A DNA stretch of 5,518 nucleotides from an uncultured Terriglobus sp. (GCA_937871605.1 CALMRM010000293.1:11857-17374), one strand, 5' to 3'; positions 1 to 5,098 are shown, counted from the first letter of the stretch. The notes: generated by a model from the letters alone, not told the origin. Numbers and translations: made by a program.

Positions 1-109
1 CGCCGAGGCGATACACGGCGAGTAGGCCCAGCGTGAACAGCACGCGGGTGCGCAGCTCGGGGATGCGGAAGATGTTGGCAATCTTGTCGAACATCGTGTT
101 TTGGTCCAT
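1..109 (-). CDS. secY: Protein translocase subunit SecY, N-terminal fragment (cut by window edge)
   Basis: SecY is the channel-forming subunit of the SecYEG translocon in the inner membrane. Only the first 36 residues are inside the window. They include FDKIANIFRIPELRTRV followed by the hydrophobic run LFTLGLLAVYRLG, matching the cytoplasmic N-terminus and start of transmembrane segment 1 in bacterial SecY. Its place directly after rplO is the usual one. The start is uncertain. The ATG at 109 is preceded by AGG at 118-116 with a 6-nt spacer, but that AGG lies inside a predicted hairpin. A second in-frame ATG at 94, giving a protein that begins MFDKIANIF, resembles many SecY starts but has no visible Shine-Dalgarno sequence. 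I keep the upstream ATG, with moderate confidence in the exact start and high confidence in the identity. Confidence 0.93.
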   Translation of the reverse strand, partial: MDQNTMFDKIANIFRIPELRTRVLFTLGLLAVYRLG

Positions 110-111
110 CC

Positions 112-127
112 GGAGCCTGTCGGCTCC
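112..127 (-). promoter_or_regulatory. Hairpin covering the secY ribosome binding region
   Basis: The minus-strand arms GGAGCC (127-122) and GGCTCC (117-112) pair perfectly around a GACA loop. The only Shine-Dalgarno-like purines before the ATG at 109 (GGGAG at 128-124 and AGG at 118-116) lie in this structure. If it forms, initiation at the ATG at 109 would be partly occluded. Confidence 0.5.
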
Positions 128-172
128 CTGCTGCCTGAACTACGTCTAGGGCAGTGTGCCCTGACGGACAAA

Positions 173-194
173 GGTCGAGCCAGTGGGCTCGACC
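173..194 (-). repeat. Perfect 9-bp inverted repeat (hairpin), weak terminator or attenuator candidate
   Basis: The arms GGTCGAGCC (194-186 on the minus strand) and GGCTCGACC (181-173) are exactly complementary around a CACT loop. The transcript then continues TTTGTCC. The stem could be lengthened only with G-U and A-U pairs, which would consume the U residues. It is a stable RNA hairpin, but the poor U-tract makes full termination before secY unlikely. Confidence 0.6.
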
Positions 195-242
195 CCTACC
201 CTCTATTTGCTTATTGTACCCAGAACGCTCACTCTGCGCCGC

Positions 243-731
243 TTACGCCGCTGGGACTGCTTCGGTGGGTACATCGCCAAGCACAACAACCCTGCCGCCA
301 GCCTTCTCGATCTTCTCCTGCGCCTGCTTGGAGAACTTATGCGCATGAACAGTCACGGCAGTGTTGATGTCGCCATTCGCCAGCACCTTTACCAAGGCTT
401 TTTTCTTTTTAAGCAGGCCCAACGCCTTCATGCTGTCGAGGGTCAGTTCCGTCACGTTCTTGGTTGCGGCAAACAGCGCAATGGTGTCCAGGCTGAGCAC
501 CTGGTACTCCTGCCGGAAAATGTTTGTGAAACCCCGCTTGGGCAGACGGCGATGCAACGGCATCTGACCGCCCTCGAAGCCACGCATCATGCGGGAACCA
601 GAGCGAGACCGCTGACCCTTGTGGCCGCGGGTTGAGGTCTTGCCCATGCCCGAGCCCATACCGCGGCCCACACGCTTCTTGTTGCTGTTTGCTCCCTTGG
701 GTGCACCAAGGTTGGATAGGTTCAGTGCCAT
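243..731 (-). CDS. rplO: 50S ribosomal protein L15
   Basis: L15 is a large-subunit protein with a long basic N-terminal extension that threads into 23S rRNA and helps late 50S assembly. The 162-residue product shows the expected order: the Gly/Arg-rich segment GRGMGSGMGKTSTRGHKGQ at about residues 22-40, FEGGQMPLHRRLPKRGF at 52-68, and the C-terminal L15 signature region at about 115-146 (VKVLANGDIN through EKIEKAGG). Length is slightly above the roughly 145-150 residues usual for the family, mainly from the tail. The ATG start has AGGA at 741-738 with a 6-nt spacer, and the gene ends in TAA. It lies 121 nt after rpmD and 133 nt before secY. Confidence 0.98.
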   Translation of the reverse strand: MALNLSNLGAPKGANSNKKRVGRGMGSGMGKTSTRGHKGQRSRSGSRMMRGFEGGQMPLHRRLPKRGFTNIFRQEYQVLSLDTIALFAATKNVTELTLDSMKALGLLKKKKALVKVLANGDINTAVTVHAHKFSKQAQEKIEKAGGRVVVLGDVPTEAVPAA

Positions 732-775
732 TGTTCTTCCTCGCTCACGCCAGACTTGGAGATCTGACTCGCAAT

Positions 776-796
776 CGTCGCAGGTGTGTTGCGACG
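776..796 (-). repeat. 7-bp inverted repeat in the rpmD-rplO gap
   Basis: The arms CGTCGCA (796-790) and TGCGACG (782-776) on the minus strand are perfectly complementary around a 7-nt ACACACC loop. The hairpin sits in the middle of a 121-nt gap and is not followed by a U-tract, so it is not an intrinsic terminator. The gap shows no ORF with family resemblance. Confidence 0.5.
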
Positions 797-852
797 CTGG
801 GCCGCTGTATACGCGCCGGCCGTTTATGCCTCGGTGATAGGGCGGCTACTTG

Positions 853-1041
853 TTACTCGATCACACGTACCAGGTGTGGGATCACCGCCACCATGCCGCG
901 GATCGACGGCGTATCTTCCCGCTCAACCACCTGATTGAGCCGTGTAAAACCCAGGCCCTTGACCACCAGTTTGTGCTTTACCGGTGTCGCAATCTTCGAG
1001 CGGTAGTACTGAATCTTGATTTTGCCAGCGTTCTCTGCCAT
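853..1041 (-). CDS. rpmD: 50S ribosomal protein L30
   Basis: L30 is a small protein of the large subunit, present in most but not all bacteria. The 62-residue product has the usual length and core. It begins with a short strand IKIQYYRSKI, continues with HKLVVKGLGFTRLNQVVEREDTPSIRGMV (about residues 23-51), in which GLGFTRLNQ and REDTPSIRGM are the family hallmarks, and ends in the strand PHLVRVIE. The ATG start has GAGGA at 1053-1049 with a 7-nt spacer, and the stop is TAA. It follows rpsE by 53 nt. Identity rests on these motifs plus the S5-L30-L15 order. Confidence 0.97.
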   Translation of the reverse strand: MAENAGKIKIQYYRSKIATPVKHKLVVKGLGFTRLNQVVEREDTPSIRGMVAVIPHLVRVIE

Positions 1042-1060
1042 GTCTTTGTCCTCACGGGCC

Positions 1061-1091
1061 CAGGCTCAGCCTGTTCCCTGCATCCTGTTCC
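1061..1091 (-). repeat. Small hairpin and 8-bp direct repeat in the rpsE-rpmD gap
   Basis: On the minus strand the octamer GGAACAGG occurs twice, at 1091-1084 and 1077-1070. The second copy runs into a 5-bp hairpin, CAGGC (1073-1069), loop TGA, GCCTG (1065-1061). All lie in the 53-nt gap just upstream of the rpmD ribosome binding site. They are short enough to be chance, and no function is claimed. Confidence 0.3.
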
Positions 1092-1094
1092 TGC

Positions 1095-1601
1095 CTACAA
1101 CTCCTGTACGTCTTTACCGCGCAGCGTCGCCACCGTCTGCTTGTCGCGCAACTGCGTCAACGCGTCGAAGGTTGCCTTGATCACGTTGTGCGGATTGGCC
1201 GTACCCAATGACTTTGTGAGCACATTTTGCACACCCGCTGAGGTCATGACTGCGCGCACCGCACCACCCGCGATGACGCCCGTGCCTTCTGGTGCAGGCT
1301 TCAGCAAGACATGGCCAGAGCCGTAGCGGCCTAGCACCTGGTGCGGAATGCTGTTCTCGGTTAGGTTGATCTTATACAAATTCTTCTTGGCAGACTCGAT
1401 GCCTTTGCGAATTGCCTGCGGCACCTCTTTTGCCTTGCCGCTACCGTAGCCAACGATGCCCTGATCTGGATCGCCGATCACCACCAGAGCGGCGAACGAC
1501 ATGTTCTTACCGCCCTTGACCACCTTCGTCACGCGGTTAATGGCCACAACCTGATCCTTAAGATTCAGCCGATTTGCATCAATCTTTTTACGCAGTGCCA
1601 T
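1095..1601 (-). CDS. rpsE: 30S ribosomal protein S5
   Basis: S5 sits in the 30S subunit near the mRNA entry and decoding regions and contributes to translational accuracy. The 168-residue product contains the N-terminal double-stranded-RNA-binding fold: KVVKGGKNMSFAALVVIGD at about residues 26-44, then GYGSGKAKEVPQAIRKGIE at 51-69. The C-terminal domain is typical: PAPEGTGVIAGGAVRAVM at 102-119 and LGTANPHNVIKATFDAL at 132-148. The VKGG turn, the region where spectinomycin-resistance changes occur in other bacteria, looks intact. The ATG start has GAGG at 1612-1609 within AGAGGA, about 7 nt upstream, and the stop is TAG. A GNRA-loop hairpin directly precedes this ribosome binding site. Confidence 0.98.
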   Translation of the reverse strand: MALRKKIDANRLNLKDQVVAINRVTKVVKGGKNMSFAALVVIGDPDQGIVGYGSGKAKEVPQAIRKGIESAKKNLYKINLTENSIPHQVLGRYGSGHVLLKPAPEGTGVIAGGAVRAVMTSAGVQNVLTKSLGTANPHNVIKATFDALTQLRDKQTVATLRGKDVQEL

Positions 1602-1613
1602 CTTCCATCCTCT

Positions 1614-1629
1614 CGGGCCTTGCGGCCCG
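1614..1629 (-). promoter_or_regulatory. GNRA-tetraloop hairpin abutting the rpsE Shine-Dalgarno sequence
   Basis: The minus strand reads CGGGCC (1629-1624), GCAA (1623-1620), GGCCCG (1619-1614): a perfect 6-bp all-GC stem closed by a GCAA tetraloop, which belongs to the very stable GNRA class. The next base starts AGAGGA, the rpsE ribosome binding site. It occupies nearly half of the 38-nt rplR-rpsE gap. It may protect, insulate or expose the binding site; that role is inference. Confidence 0.6.
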
Positions 1630-1639
1630 GTCCGCCCTA

Positions 1640-2005
1640 CTAAAACTCGAGACCCGCTTCGCGCGCCGCATCTGCCAGTGCCTTGATCCGGCCGTGGTAC
1701 AGGTAGCCGCCCCGATCGAAAACGACCTTGGAGACACCCTTCTCCTTGGCGCGTTCGGCCACCAACCGGCCTACCTGGGCCGCCGCGTCAATGTTTCCAC
1801 CCGGCTTCTTGTCTTCGCCCTTTTTCGCAATCGTGGACGCGGCCGCCAGCGTGGTGGCGGACGCATCGTCAATGACCTGAGCGTAGATGTGATTGAGTGA
1901 GCGGAACACATTGAGTCGCGGGCGCTCCGCTGTGCCGGCCATCTTTGCACGAACTCGGGCATGGACCCGCTTGCGGATGGTGCCGCGCTGTGTTGCTGTA
2001 ATCAT
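1640..2005 (-). CDS. rplR: 50S ribosomal protein L18
   Basis: L18 binds 5S rRNA together with L5 and attaches it to the central protuberance of the 50S subunit. The 121-residue product shows the usual layout: a basic N-terminus (RGTIRKRVHARVRAK, about 7-21), RPRLNVFRSLNHIYAQVIDD at 28-47, and the highly conserved end VVFDRGGYLYHGRIKALADA at 94-113 followed by AREAGLEF. The open frame extends upstream to a GTG at 2035, but the ATG at 2005 has AAGGA (2017-2013) with an ideal 7-nt spacer and gives the family length, while the GTG lies inside a hairpin. The stop is TAG. It follows rplF by 128 nt. Confidence 0.97.
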   Translation of the reverse strand: MITATQRGTIRKRVHARVRAKMAGTAERPRLNVFRSLNHIYAQVIDDASATTLAAASTIAKKGEDKKPGGNIDAAAQVGRLVAERAKEKGVSKVVFDRGGYLYHGRIKALADAAREAGLEF

Positions 2006-2026
2006 CTGAGTATCCTTCCCTAACGG

Positions 2027-2047
2027 CGCAGCCACCCTGTGGCCGCG
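2027..2047 (-). promoter_or_regulatory. 9-bp hairpin upstream of the rplR ribosome binding site
   Basis: On the minus strand CGCGGCCAC (2047-2039) pairs with GTGGCTGCG (2035-2027) around an AGG loop. Eight pairs are Watson-Crick and one is G-U, as expected for an RNA stem rather than a DNA palindrome. It ends nine bases before the AAGGA that serves rplR and buries the alternative in-frame GTG at 2035. No U-tract follows, so it is not a terminator. Confidence 0.55.
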
Positions 2048-2133
2048 TTCGGTGTAGTGGGCGGCGGCATCGCGTCCGCAGCCTCGGGGTGAGAGTTATG
2101 GTAAACAGCGTGCCTGAGCGCGCCGCAAAGGCT

Positions 2134-2673
2134 TTACTTGCTACCGGTCTTACCGACCTTCTTCTTGAGCTTCTCGTCGGAGTACCGCACACCCTTGTTC
2201 TTGTACGGATCCGGCTTACGTAGTGAACGCATATCGGCAGCGACCTGCCCGACCTTCTGCCGGTCTATACCCTCCACAGTCAGGTGGGTCTGCTTCGGAT
2301 CGATGGTCACGGCAATCCCGCCTGGCAGAGGAAATTCGATGGGATGGCTGTAGCCCAGGGTGAAGACGACCATCTCCTTACCCTTCATCTCAGCGCGATA
2401 CCCGATGCCGACAATGTCCAGTTCCTTCTTCCAGCCGTTGGTGACACCCTCGACTGCGTTGAACATTAGCGCGCGTGCCAGGCCATGCACCGCCTTCTGC
2501 GAGTCATTGTCCCGCACCGCGAGCAGCTGACCCTCTTTCTGCTCCAGCCGGATGCCGCTAGGCAGCAGGGCATTTACTTTGCCCTTTGGGCCTGTCACTT
2601 CCACACTGTTGCCATTGATGGTGTAGTTTACGGTGGTTGGCAGTACGATAGGCTTGAGACCGATACGTGACAT
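2134..2673 (-). CDS. rplF: 50S ribosomal protein L6
   Basis: L6 binds 23S rRNA near the sarcin-ricin loop and the factor-binding site. The 179-residue product has the two-repeat L6 architecture. The N-terminal repeat starts MSRIGLKPIVLP and contains VEVTGPKGKV at about 24-33. The linker includes HGLARALMFNAVEGVTNGW at 63-81, and the second repeat includes LDIVGIGYRAEMKG and LGYSHPIEFPLPGGI. The C-terminal signature appears as PDPYKNKGVRY at 154-164; Asn159 sits where the common form has Gly or Ala (YKGKG). The ATG start has AAGGA at 2688-2684, with a rather long 10-nt spacer, and the stop is TAA. It lies between rpsH (107 nt upstream) and rplR (128 nt downstream). Confidence 0.98.
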   Translation of the reverse strand: MSRIGLKPIVLPTTVNYTINGNSVEVTGPKGKVNALLPSGIRLEQKEGQLLAVRDNDSQKAVHGLARALMFNAVEGVTNGWKKELDIVGIGYRAEMKGKEMVVFTLGYSHPIEFPLPGGIAVTIDPKQTHLTVEGIDRQKVGQVAADMRSLRKPDPYKNKGVRYSDEKLKKKVGKTGSK

Positions 2674-2780
2674 TGAGTTCTAATCCTTGTGGCTTGCGAG
2701 TCGCGGTACGCTGAGGCTCAGTACGCGTGCCGTTCCACTGCAGCCAGGCAGCTTGCGCTACCGACTTGCTATCGTAGTTG

Positions 2781-3179
2781 TTACCAGACGTGGGCCAAGA
2801 TTTCGCCGCCGAGGTTCTCGCGGTACGCCTGGCGCCCGGTCATAACACCCTTGGGAGTTGTCAGGATCGAGATGCCGAGGCCACCCTGTACGCGACGGAT
2901 CCCCGCCTTCCCTGTATAGACTCGTGACCCAGGCTTGGAAATGCGCTTAAGATCTAGAATCGCGCTCTCCCCATCGGGACCGTACTTGAGGTAAACGCGG
3001 AGGACACGCTTACCCTCCTCCTCGCTCACCTTGTAGCTGGTGATGTAACCCTCATCCTTCAGGATGCGAGCCATCTCTGTTTTCAGGTTAGACGCTGGCA
3101 CATCCAGCTTCTGGTGATGGGCGTTGATCGCGTTCCGAACGCGGGTCAGGAAGTCTGCAACAGGATCGGTAAGGCTCAT
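2781..3179 (-). CDS. rpsH: 30S ribosomal protein S8
   Basis: S8 binds the central domain of 16S rRNA and is a primary assembly protein of the platform. In E. coli it also represses translation of its own operon. The 132-residue product is full length. It starts MSLTDPVADFLTRVRNAINA, continues VPASNLKTEMARILKDEGYI at about 27-46, and ends with the family signature GISILTTPKGVMTGRQAY (102-119) and ENLGGEILAHVW. The stretch TGRQA replaces the more common TDREA of other bacteria, outside the invariant TTPKG core. The ATG start has only a loose purine run, GAGAG in GTAGAGAGAATCGCA, as ribosome binding site; the stop is TAA. It follows rpsN by 116 nt. Confidence 0.98.
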   Translation of the reverse strand: MSLTDPVADFLTRVRNAINAHHQKLDVPASNLKTEMARILKDEGYITSYKVSEEEGKRVLRVYLKYGPDGESAILDLKRISKPGSRVYTGKAGIRRVQGGLGISILTTPKGVMTGRQAYRENLGGEILAHVW

Positions 3180-3295
3180 TGCGATTCTCTCTACCCCTCG
3201 TTTGCTGCGGCCGGACTGAGCGGCAGAACCTGCAGAGGATTTGTTGGACTACGGATTGGTATAGTCGGCTCGAGCGGCCTTGTGCCTGCTCTTCG

Positions 3296-3481
3296 TTACC
3301 AACTGCTCTTGACCACGCCTGGGATTTCACCCTTCAACGCAAGGCCACGGAAGCAGAGACGGCAAATGCCGAACTTGCGGAGGTAGGCACGCGGCCGACC
3401 ACAGAGTTGGCAACGATTGTGCTGGCGCGACTTGAACTTTGGTGTTTTAGCGTCCTTGACTGCCTTAGCGGTGGTTGACAT
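3296..3481 (-). CDS. rpsN: 30S ribosomal protein S14, zinc-binding (type Z) form
   Basis: S14 belongs to the head of the 30S subunit and joins late in assembly. At 61 residues this is the short zinc-binding form. Cys24 and Cys27 (RCQLCGRP) plus Cys40 and Cys43 (GICRLCFR) supply the four ligands. The sequence between them, RPRAYLRKFGICR, and the end LALKGEIPGVVKSSW match the family. The lysine-rich N-terminus (AKAVKDAKTPKFKSRQ) is typical. The longer zinc-free paralogue, if the genome has one, is not in this window. The start is well supported: AGGAG at 3491-3487 with a 5-nt spacer; the stop is TAA. It lies 35 nt after rplE, the shortest gap in the window. Confidence 0.98.
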   Translation of the reverse strand: MSTTAKAVKDAKTPKFKSRQHNRCQLCGRPRAYLRKFGICRLCFRGLALKGEIPGVVKSSW

Positions 3482-3516
3482 GAACTCTCCTGATCCTGTG
3501 TAAAGGCTGCGGCGCG

Positions 3517-4056
3517 CTAAGCGCGAAACGGCATGCCGAAGTGCTTGAGTAGAACGCGCGCAGAGTTATCGTCCTTCGCCGTCGTAACAATCGTCACGTT
3601 CATCCCCTTGAGCTTTTCTACTCGGGAGTAATCGATTTCCGGGAAGATGAGCTGGTCGCGTAAGCCCAGGGTATAGTTGCCGCGACCGTCGAAGCTCTTG
3701 CTCGAAACACCTTTAAAATCACGCACGCGGGGCAGCGCCACGGCGATTAGGCGATCCAGAAACTCGAACATAGCCTCGCCGCGTAAGGTAACCATAGCGC
3801 CGATGCTTTGCCCCTCACGCACCTTGAACTGCGCGATTGACTTTTTGGCCTTTGTCAGGACTGGCTTCTGCCCAGTGATCTGCGCCAGGTCGCTTACCAG
3901 TGGGTCGAGAATCTTATTGTTCTGCGTCGCCTCACCCAGGCCCATGTTGATGACGATCTTCTCGATCCTTGGAACCGCCATCACATTTTCCAGGTTCAGT
4001 TCCTTTTGAACCGCGCCCTTCAACTCACTTGTGTACTTCTCGCGTAACCGTGCCAC
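3517..4056 (-). CDS. rplE: 50S ribosomal protein L5, GTG start
   Basis: L5 binds 5S rRNA and forms part of the central protuberance, contacting the P-site tRNA and the 30S head. The product is 179 residues, the same length as E. coli L5. Hallmarks in order: ARLREKYTSELKGAVQKEL at 2-20, MAVPRIEKIVINMGLGEA at 26-43, the family signature LAQITGQKPVLTKAKKS at 57-73, FKVREGQSIGAMVTLRG at 77-93, and LGLRDQLIFPEIDY at 130-143. The end is AKDDNSARVLLKHFGMPFRA. The frame stays open upstream to a TTG at 4200, but those 48 extra Arg/Ser/Thr-rich codons resemble no L5 domain and that TTG has no ribosome binding site. The GTG at 4056 follows a weak purine run (AAAGAAG). The stop is TAG. Confidence 0.95.
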   Translation of the reverse strand: MARLREKYTSELKGAVQKELNLENVMAVPRIEKIVINMGLGEATQNNKILDPLVSDLAQITGQKPVLTKAKKSIAQFKVREGQSIGAMVTLRGEAMFEFLDRLIAVALPRVRDFKGVSSKSFDGRGNYTLGLRDQLIFPEIDYSRVEKLKGMNVTIVTTAKDDNSARVLLKHFGMPFRA

Positions 4057-4173
4057 TCGCGTCTTCTTTCTCTCACGGTGTCGGATTGGGTGCTGCAGAA
4101 GCGCCCGTTTACCGGTACGTGAGGTGTTCCTTGTGTTTGCTGTCCGAGAGGAGAAACCTTCGCCGGAACGCTC

Positions 4174-4187
4174 CCGGTGTACACCGG
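4174..4187. repeat. 14-bp perfect palindrome in the rplX-rplE gap
   Basis: CCGGTGTACACCGG reads the same on both strands. In RNA it would form a 5-bp stem with a four-base loop and can be lengthened past one bulged base. As DNA it could be a site for a dimeric protein, but no promoter is visible beside it. Confidence 0.6.
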
Positions 4188-4205
4188 AGAGGTCTTCCAA
4201 CGAAC

Positions 4206-4231
4206 AGCGCAGGAATTCTCACCTGCTTGCT
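4206..4231 (-). repeat. Hairpin with a two-adenine bulge upstream of rplE
   Basis: On the minus strand AGC (4231-4229), bulged AA (4228-4227) and GCAGG (4226-4222) pair with CCTGC (4213-4209) and GCT (4208-4206) around an 8-nt loop TGAGAATT. The result is eight base pairs interrupted by two unpaired adenines. Helices with unpaired adenines are typical targets of primary rRNA-binding proteins such as S8, but this match is only by shape. Confidence 0.45.
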
Positions 4232-4260
4232 ACTAATAGCTTACACTGACCGAGGTCTAC

Positions 4261-4587
4261 CTACTTCACTCTTGGATAGGCGATGACTTCACCCGTTGTC
4301 TTTGCCACACGCTCACGCTTGCCATCGGCCAGCCGGACGCTCACGCGGGTGGCTTTGCCGTTGCCATCCACCAGCGCCACATTGGAGATGTGAACCGGCG
4401 ACTCCTGCTCCGCAATGCCGCCCTTAATGTTGCGCTGGGGGTTTGGCTTGACATGCTTCTTGACCATGCCGATGCCCTGCACCAGGACGCGATTCTTGTC
4501 TGCAATCACGCGCAGCACGCGGCCCGTCTTGCCCTTGTCCTTACCCGCGATGACGACCACGGTGTCATTCCTTAGAACATGCGCCAT
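4261..4587 (-). CDS. rplX: 50S ribosomal protein L24
   Basis: L24 initiates 50S assembly by binding the 5' region of 23S rRNA and lies near the polypeptide exit tunnel. The 108-residue product carries the KOW motif at about residues 7-33, with the family signature NDTVVVIAGKDKGKTGRV. It then has KNRVLVQGIGMVKKHVKPN (31-49) and the conserved HISNVALVDGNGKATRV (66-82), the usual body of bacterial L24. The ATG has a near-ideal Shine-Dalgarno sequence, AAGGAG at 4599-4594, with a 6-nt spacer; the stop is TAG. It follows rplN by 139 nt and is separated from rplE by an unusually long 204 nt. Confidence 0.98.
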   Translation of the reverse strand: MAHVLRNDTVVVIAGKDKGKTGRVLRVIADKNRVLVQGIGMVKKHVKPNPQRNIKGGIAEQESPVHISNVALVDGNGKATRVSVRLADGKRERVAKTTGEVIAYPRVK

Positions 4588-4601
4588 ACCTTGCTCCTTA
4601 T

Positions 4602-4627
4602 CCTGTGTCGCTCATGTAAGGCACAGG
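4602..4627 (-). repeat. 6-bp hairpin just upstream of the rplX ribosome binding site
   Basis: CCTGTG (4627-4622) and CACAGG (4607-4602) on the minus strand pair around a 14-nt loop. The stem ends two bases before AAGGAG, the rplX ribosome binding site. The large loop makes it weaker than the hairpins before rplR and rpsE, but the placement is similar. The rest of the 139-nt gap shows only another weak 5-bp inverted repeat (4631-4635 with 4644-4648). Confidence 0.4.
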
Positions 4628-4726
4628 CCTCTGCTCTTACCTCAGCAGGTTGAAGTTGCATACAACCATTTACACTACGCCCAGCCACTCTAGCATGCAA
4701 CCCAAAAGCGATCTAAGGACAACCAG

Positions 4727-5098
4727 CTAAATGACTTCAGGCGCCAGGGACACGATCTTCAGGAACTTCTTATCGCGCAGCTCACGGGCGACTGGCCCGA
4801 AGACACGCGTGCCAACGGGTTCACCAGCGTCGTTGATGACGACGGCGGCGTTCTGGTCGAAGCGGATGTAGGTGCCATCCTTGCGGCGCGCTTCCTTGCG
4901 CATCCGGACGATGACGGCCTTGACGACCTTACCCTTCTTCACGGTTCCGTCTGGCGAGGCTTCCTTGACGGCTGCCGTCACCACATCGCCCAGACCAGCC
5001 TTCTTGCCCAGGCCGCCACCCAGCGGCAGGATGACCTGCAACCGGCGCGCGCCTGAGTTATCGGCCACGTCCAGGATGGTACGCATCTGTACGGACAT
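4727..5098 (-). CDS. rplN: 50S ribosomal protein L14
   Basis: L14 is a beta-barrel protein on the subunit interface of the 50S, contacting 16S rRNA; the ribosome silencing factor RsfS binds it in many bacteria. The 123-residue product is close to the usual 122. It starts with MSVQMRTILDVADNSGARRLQVI (the DNSGAR motif at 13-18 is diagnostic). The L14 signature spans about 61-87, from AVIVRMRKE through DGTYIRFDQNAAVV, and the product ends GTRVFGPVARELRDKKFLKIVSLAPEVI. The ATG start has AGGAG at 5111-5107 with an 8-nt spacer, and the stop is TAG. It follows rpsQ by 163 nt. Confidence 0.98.
   Translation of the reverse strand: MSVQMRTILDVADNSGARRLQVILPLGGGLGKKAGLGDVVTAAVKEASPDGTVKKGKVVKAVIVRMRKEARRKDGTYIRFDQNAAVVINDAGEPVGTRVFGPVARELRDKKFLKIVSLAPEVI

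Larger units (their letters stand above)
110..242 (-). promoter_or_regulatory. rplO-secY intergenic leader with three consecutive hairpins
   Basis: This 133-nt gap holds three short perfect inverted repeats in a row. On the minus strand, in transcript order, they are a 9-bp stem with a CACT loop (194-173), a 5-bp stem with a CAC loop (161-149) and a 6-bp stem with a GACA loop (127-112). The last ends two bases before the upstream secY ATG. The first is followed by TTTGT, too short a U-tract for a confident terminator. The last pairs the purine-rich bases that would serve as ribosome binding site. A role in tuning secY expression relative to the ribosomal proteins is inference. Confidence 0.5.
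4057..4260 (-). promoter_or_regulatory. 204-nt structured leader in front of rplE, candidate feedback site
   Basis: This is the longest gap in the window and carries no recognisable gene. In transcript order it holds a bulged hairpin (4231-4206) and a 14-bp palindrome (4187-4174), then a stretch ending in GAGAGAAAGAAG near the rplE GTG. In E. coli the S8 protein represses the spc operon by binding mRNA at the rplX-rplE junction and start of rplE, so position alone makes a regulatory leader plausible. No sequence match to the S8 site was established. A partly translated 48-codon extension of rplE is the main alternative. Confidence 0.4.

Noticed and set aside
173..194. Full intrinsic terminator between rplO and secY
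   Set aside because: The stem is good, but the following tract is only TTTGT; with secY directly downstream in its normal operon place, complete termination is not supported.
213..218. TACAAT on the minus strand as a -10 box for an internal secY promoter
   Set aside because: The hexamer at the right -35 distance is GC-rich and unlike TTGACA; a single -10 match is expected by chance.
183..635. Open plus-strand frames opposite rplO, and similar ones opposite rpsE (850-1326) and rplE (3677-4009)
   Set aside because: They lie antisense to clear ribosomal-protein genes, have low-complexity Cys/Arg/Leu-rich translations without domains, and have no suitable ribosome binding sites. They are by-products of GC-rich coding sequence.
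1869..2192. Minus-strand frame spanning the rplR-rplF gap
   Set aside because: It overlaps rplR and the end of rplF in another frame and its translation (Arg/Pro/Thr-rich) resembles nothing known; the well-supported rplR start lies inside it.
4645..4726. Possible internal promoter in the rplX-rplN gap (TTGCAT and TAGTGT on the minus strand)
   Set aside because: Each hexamer matches consensus at only about three of six positions; not enough to call.
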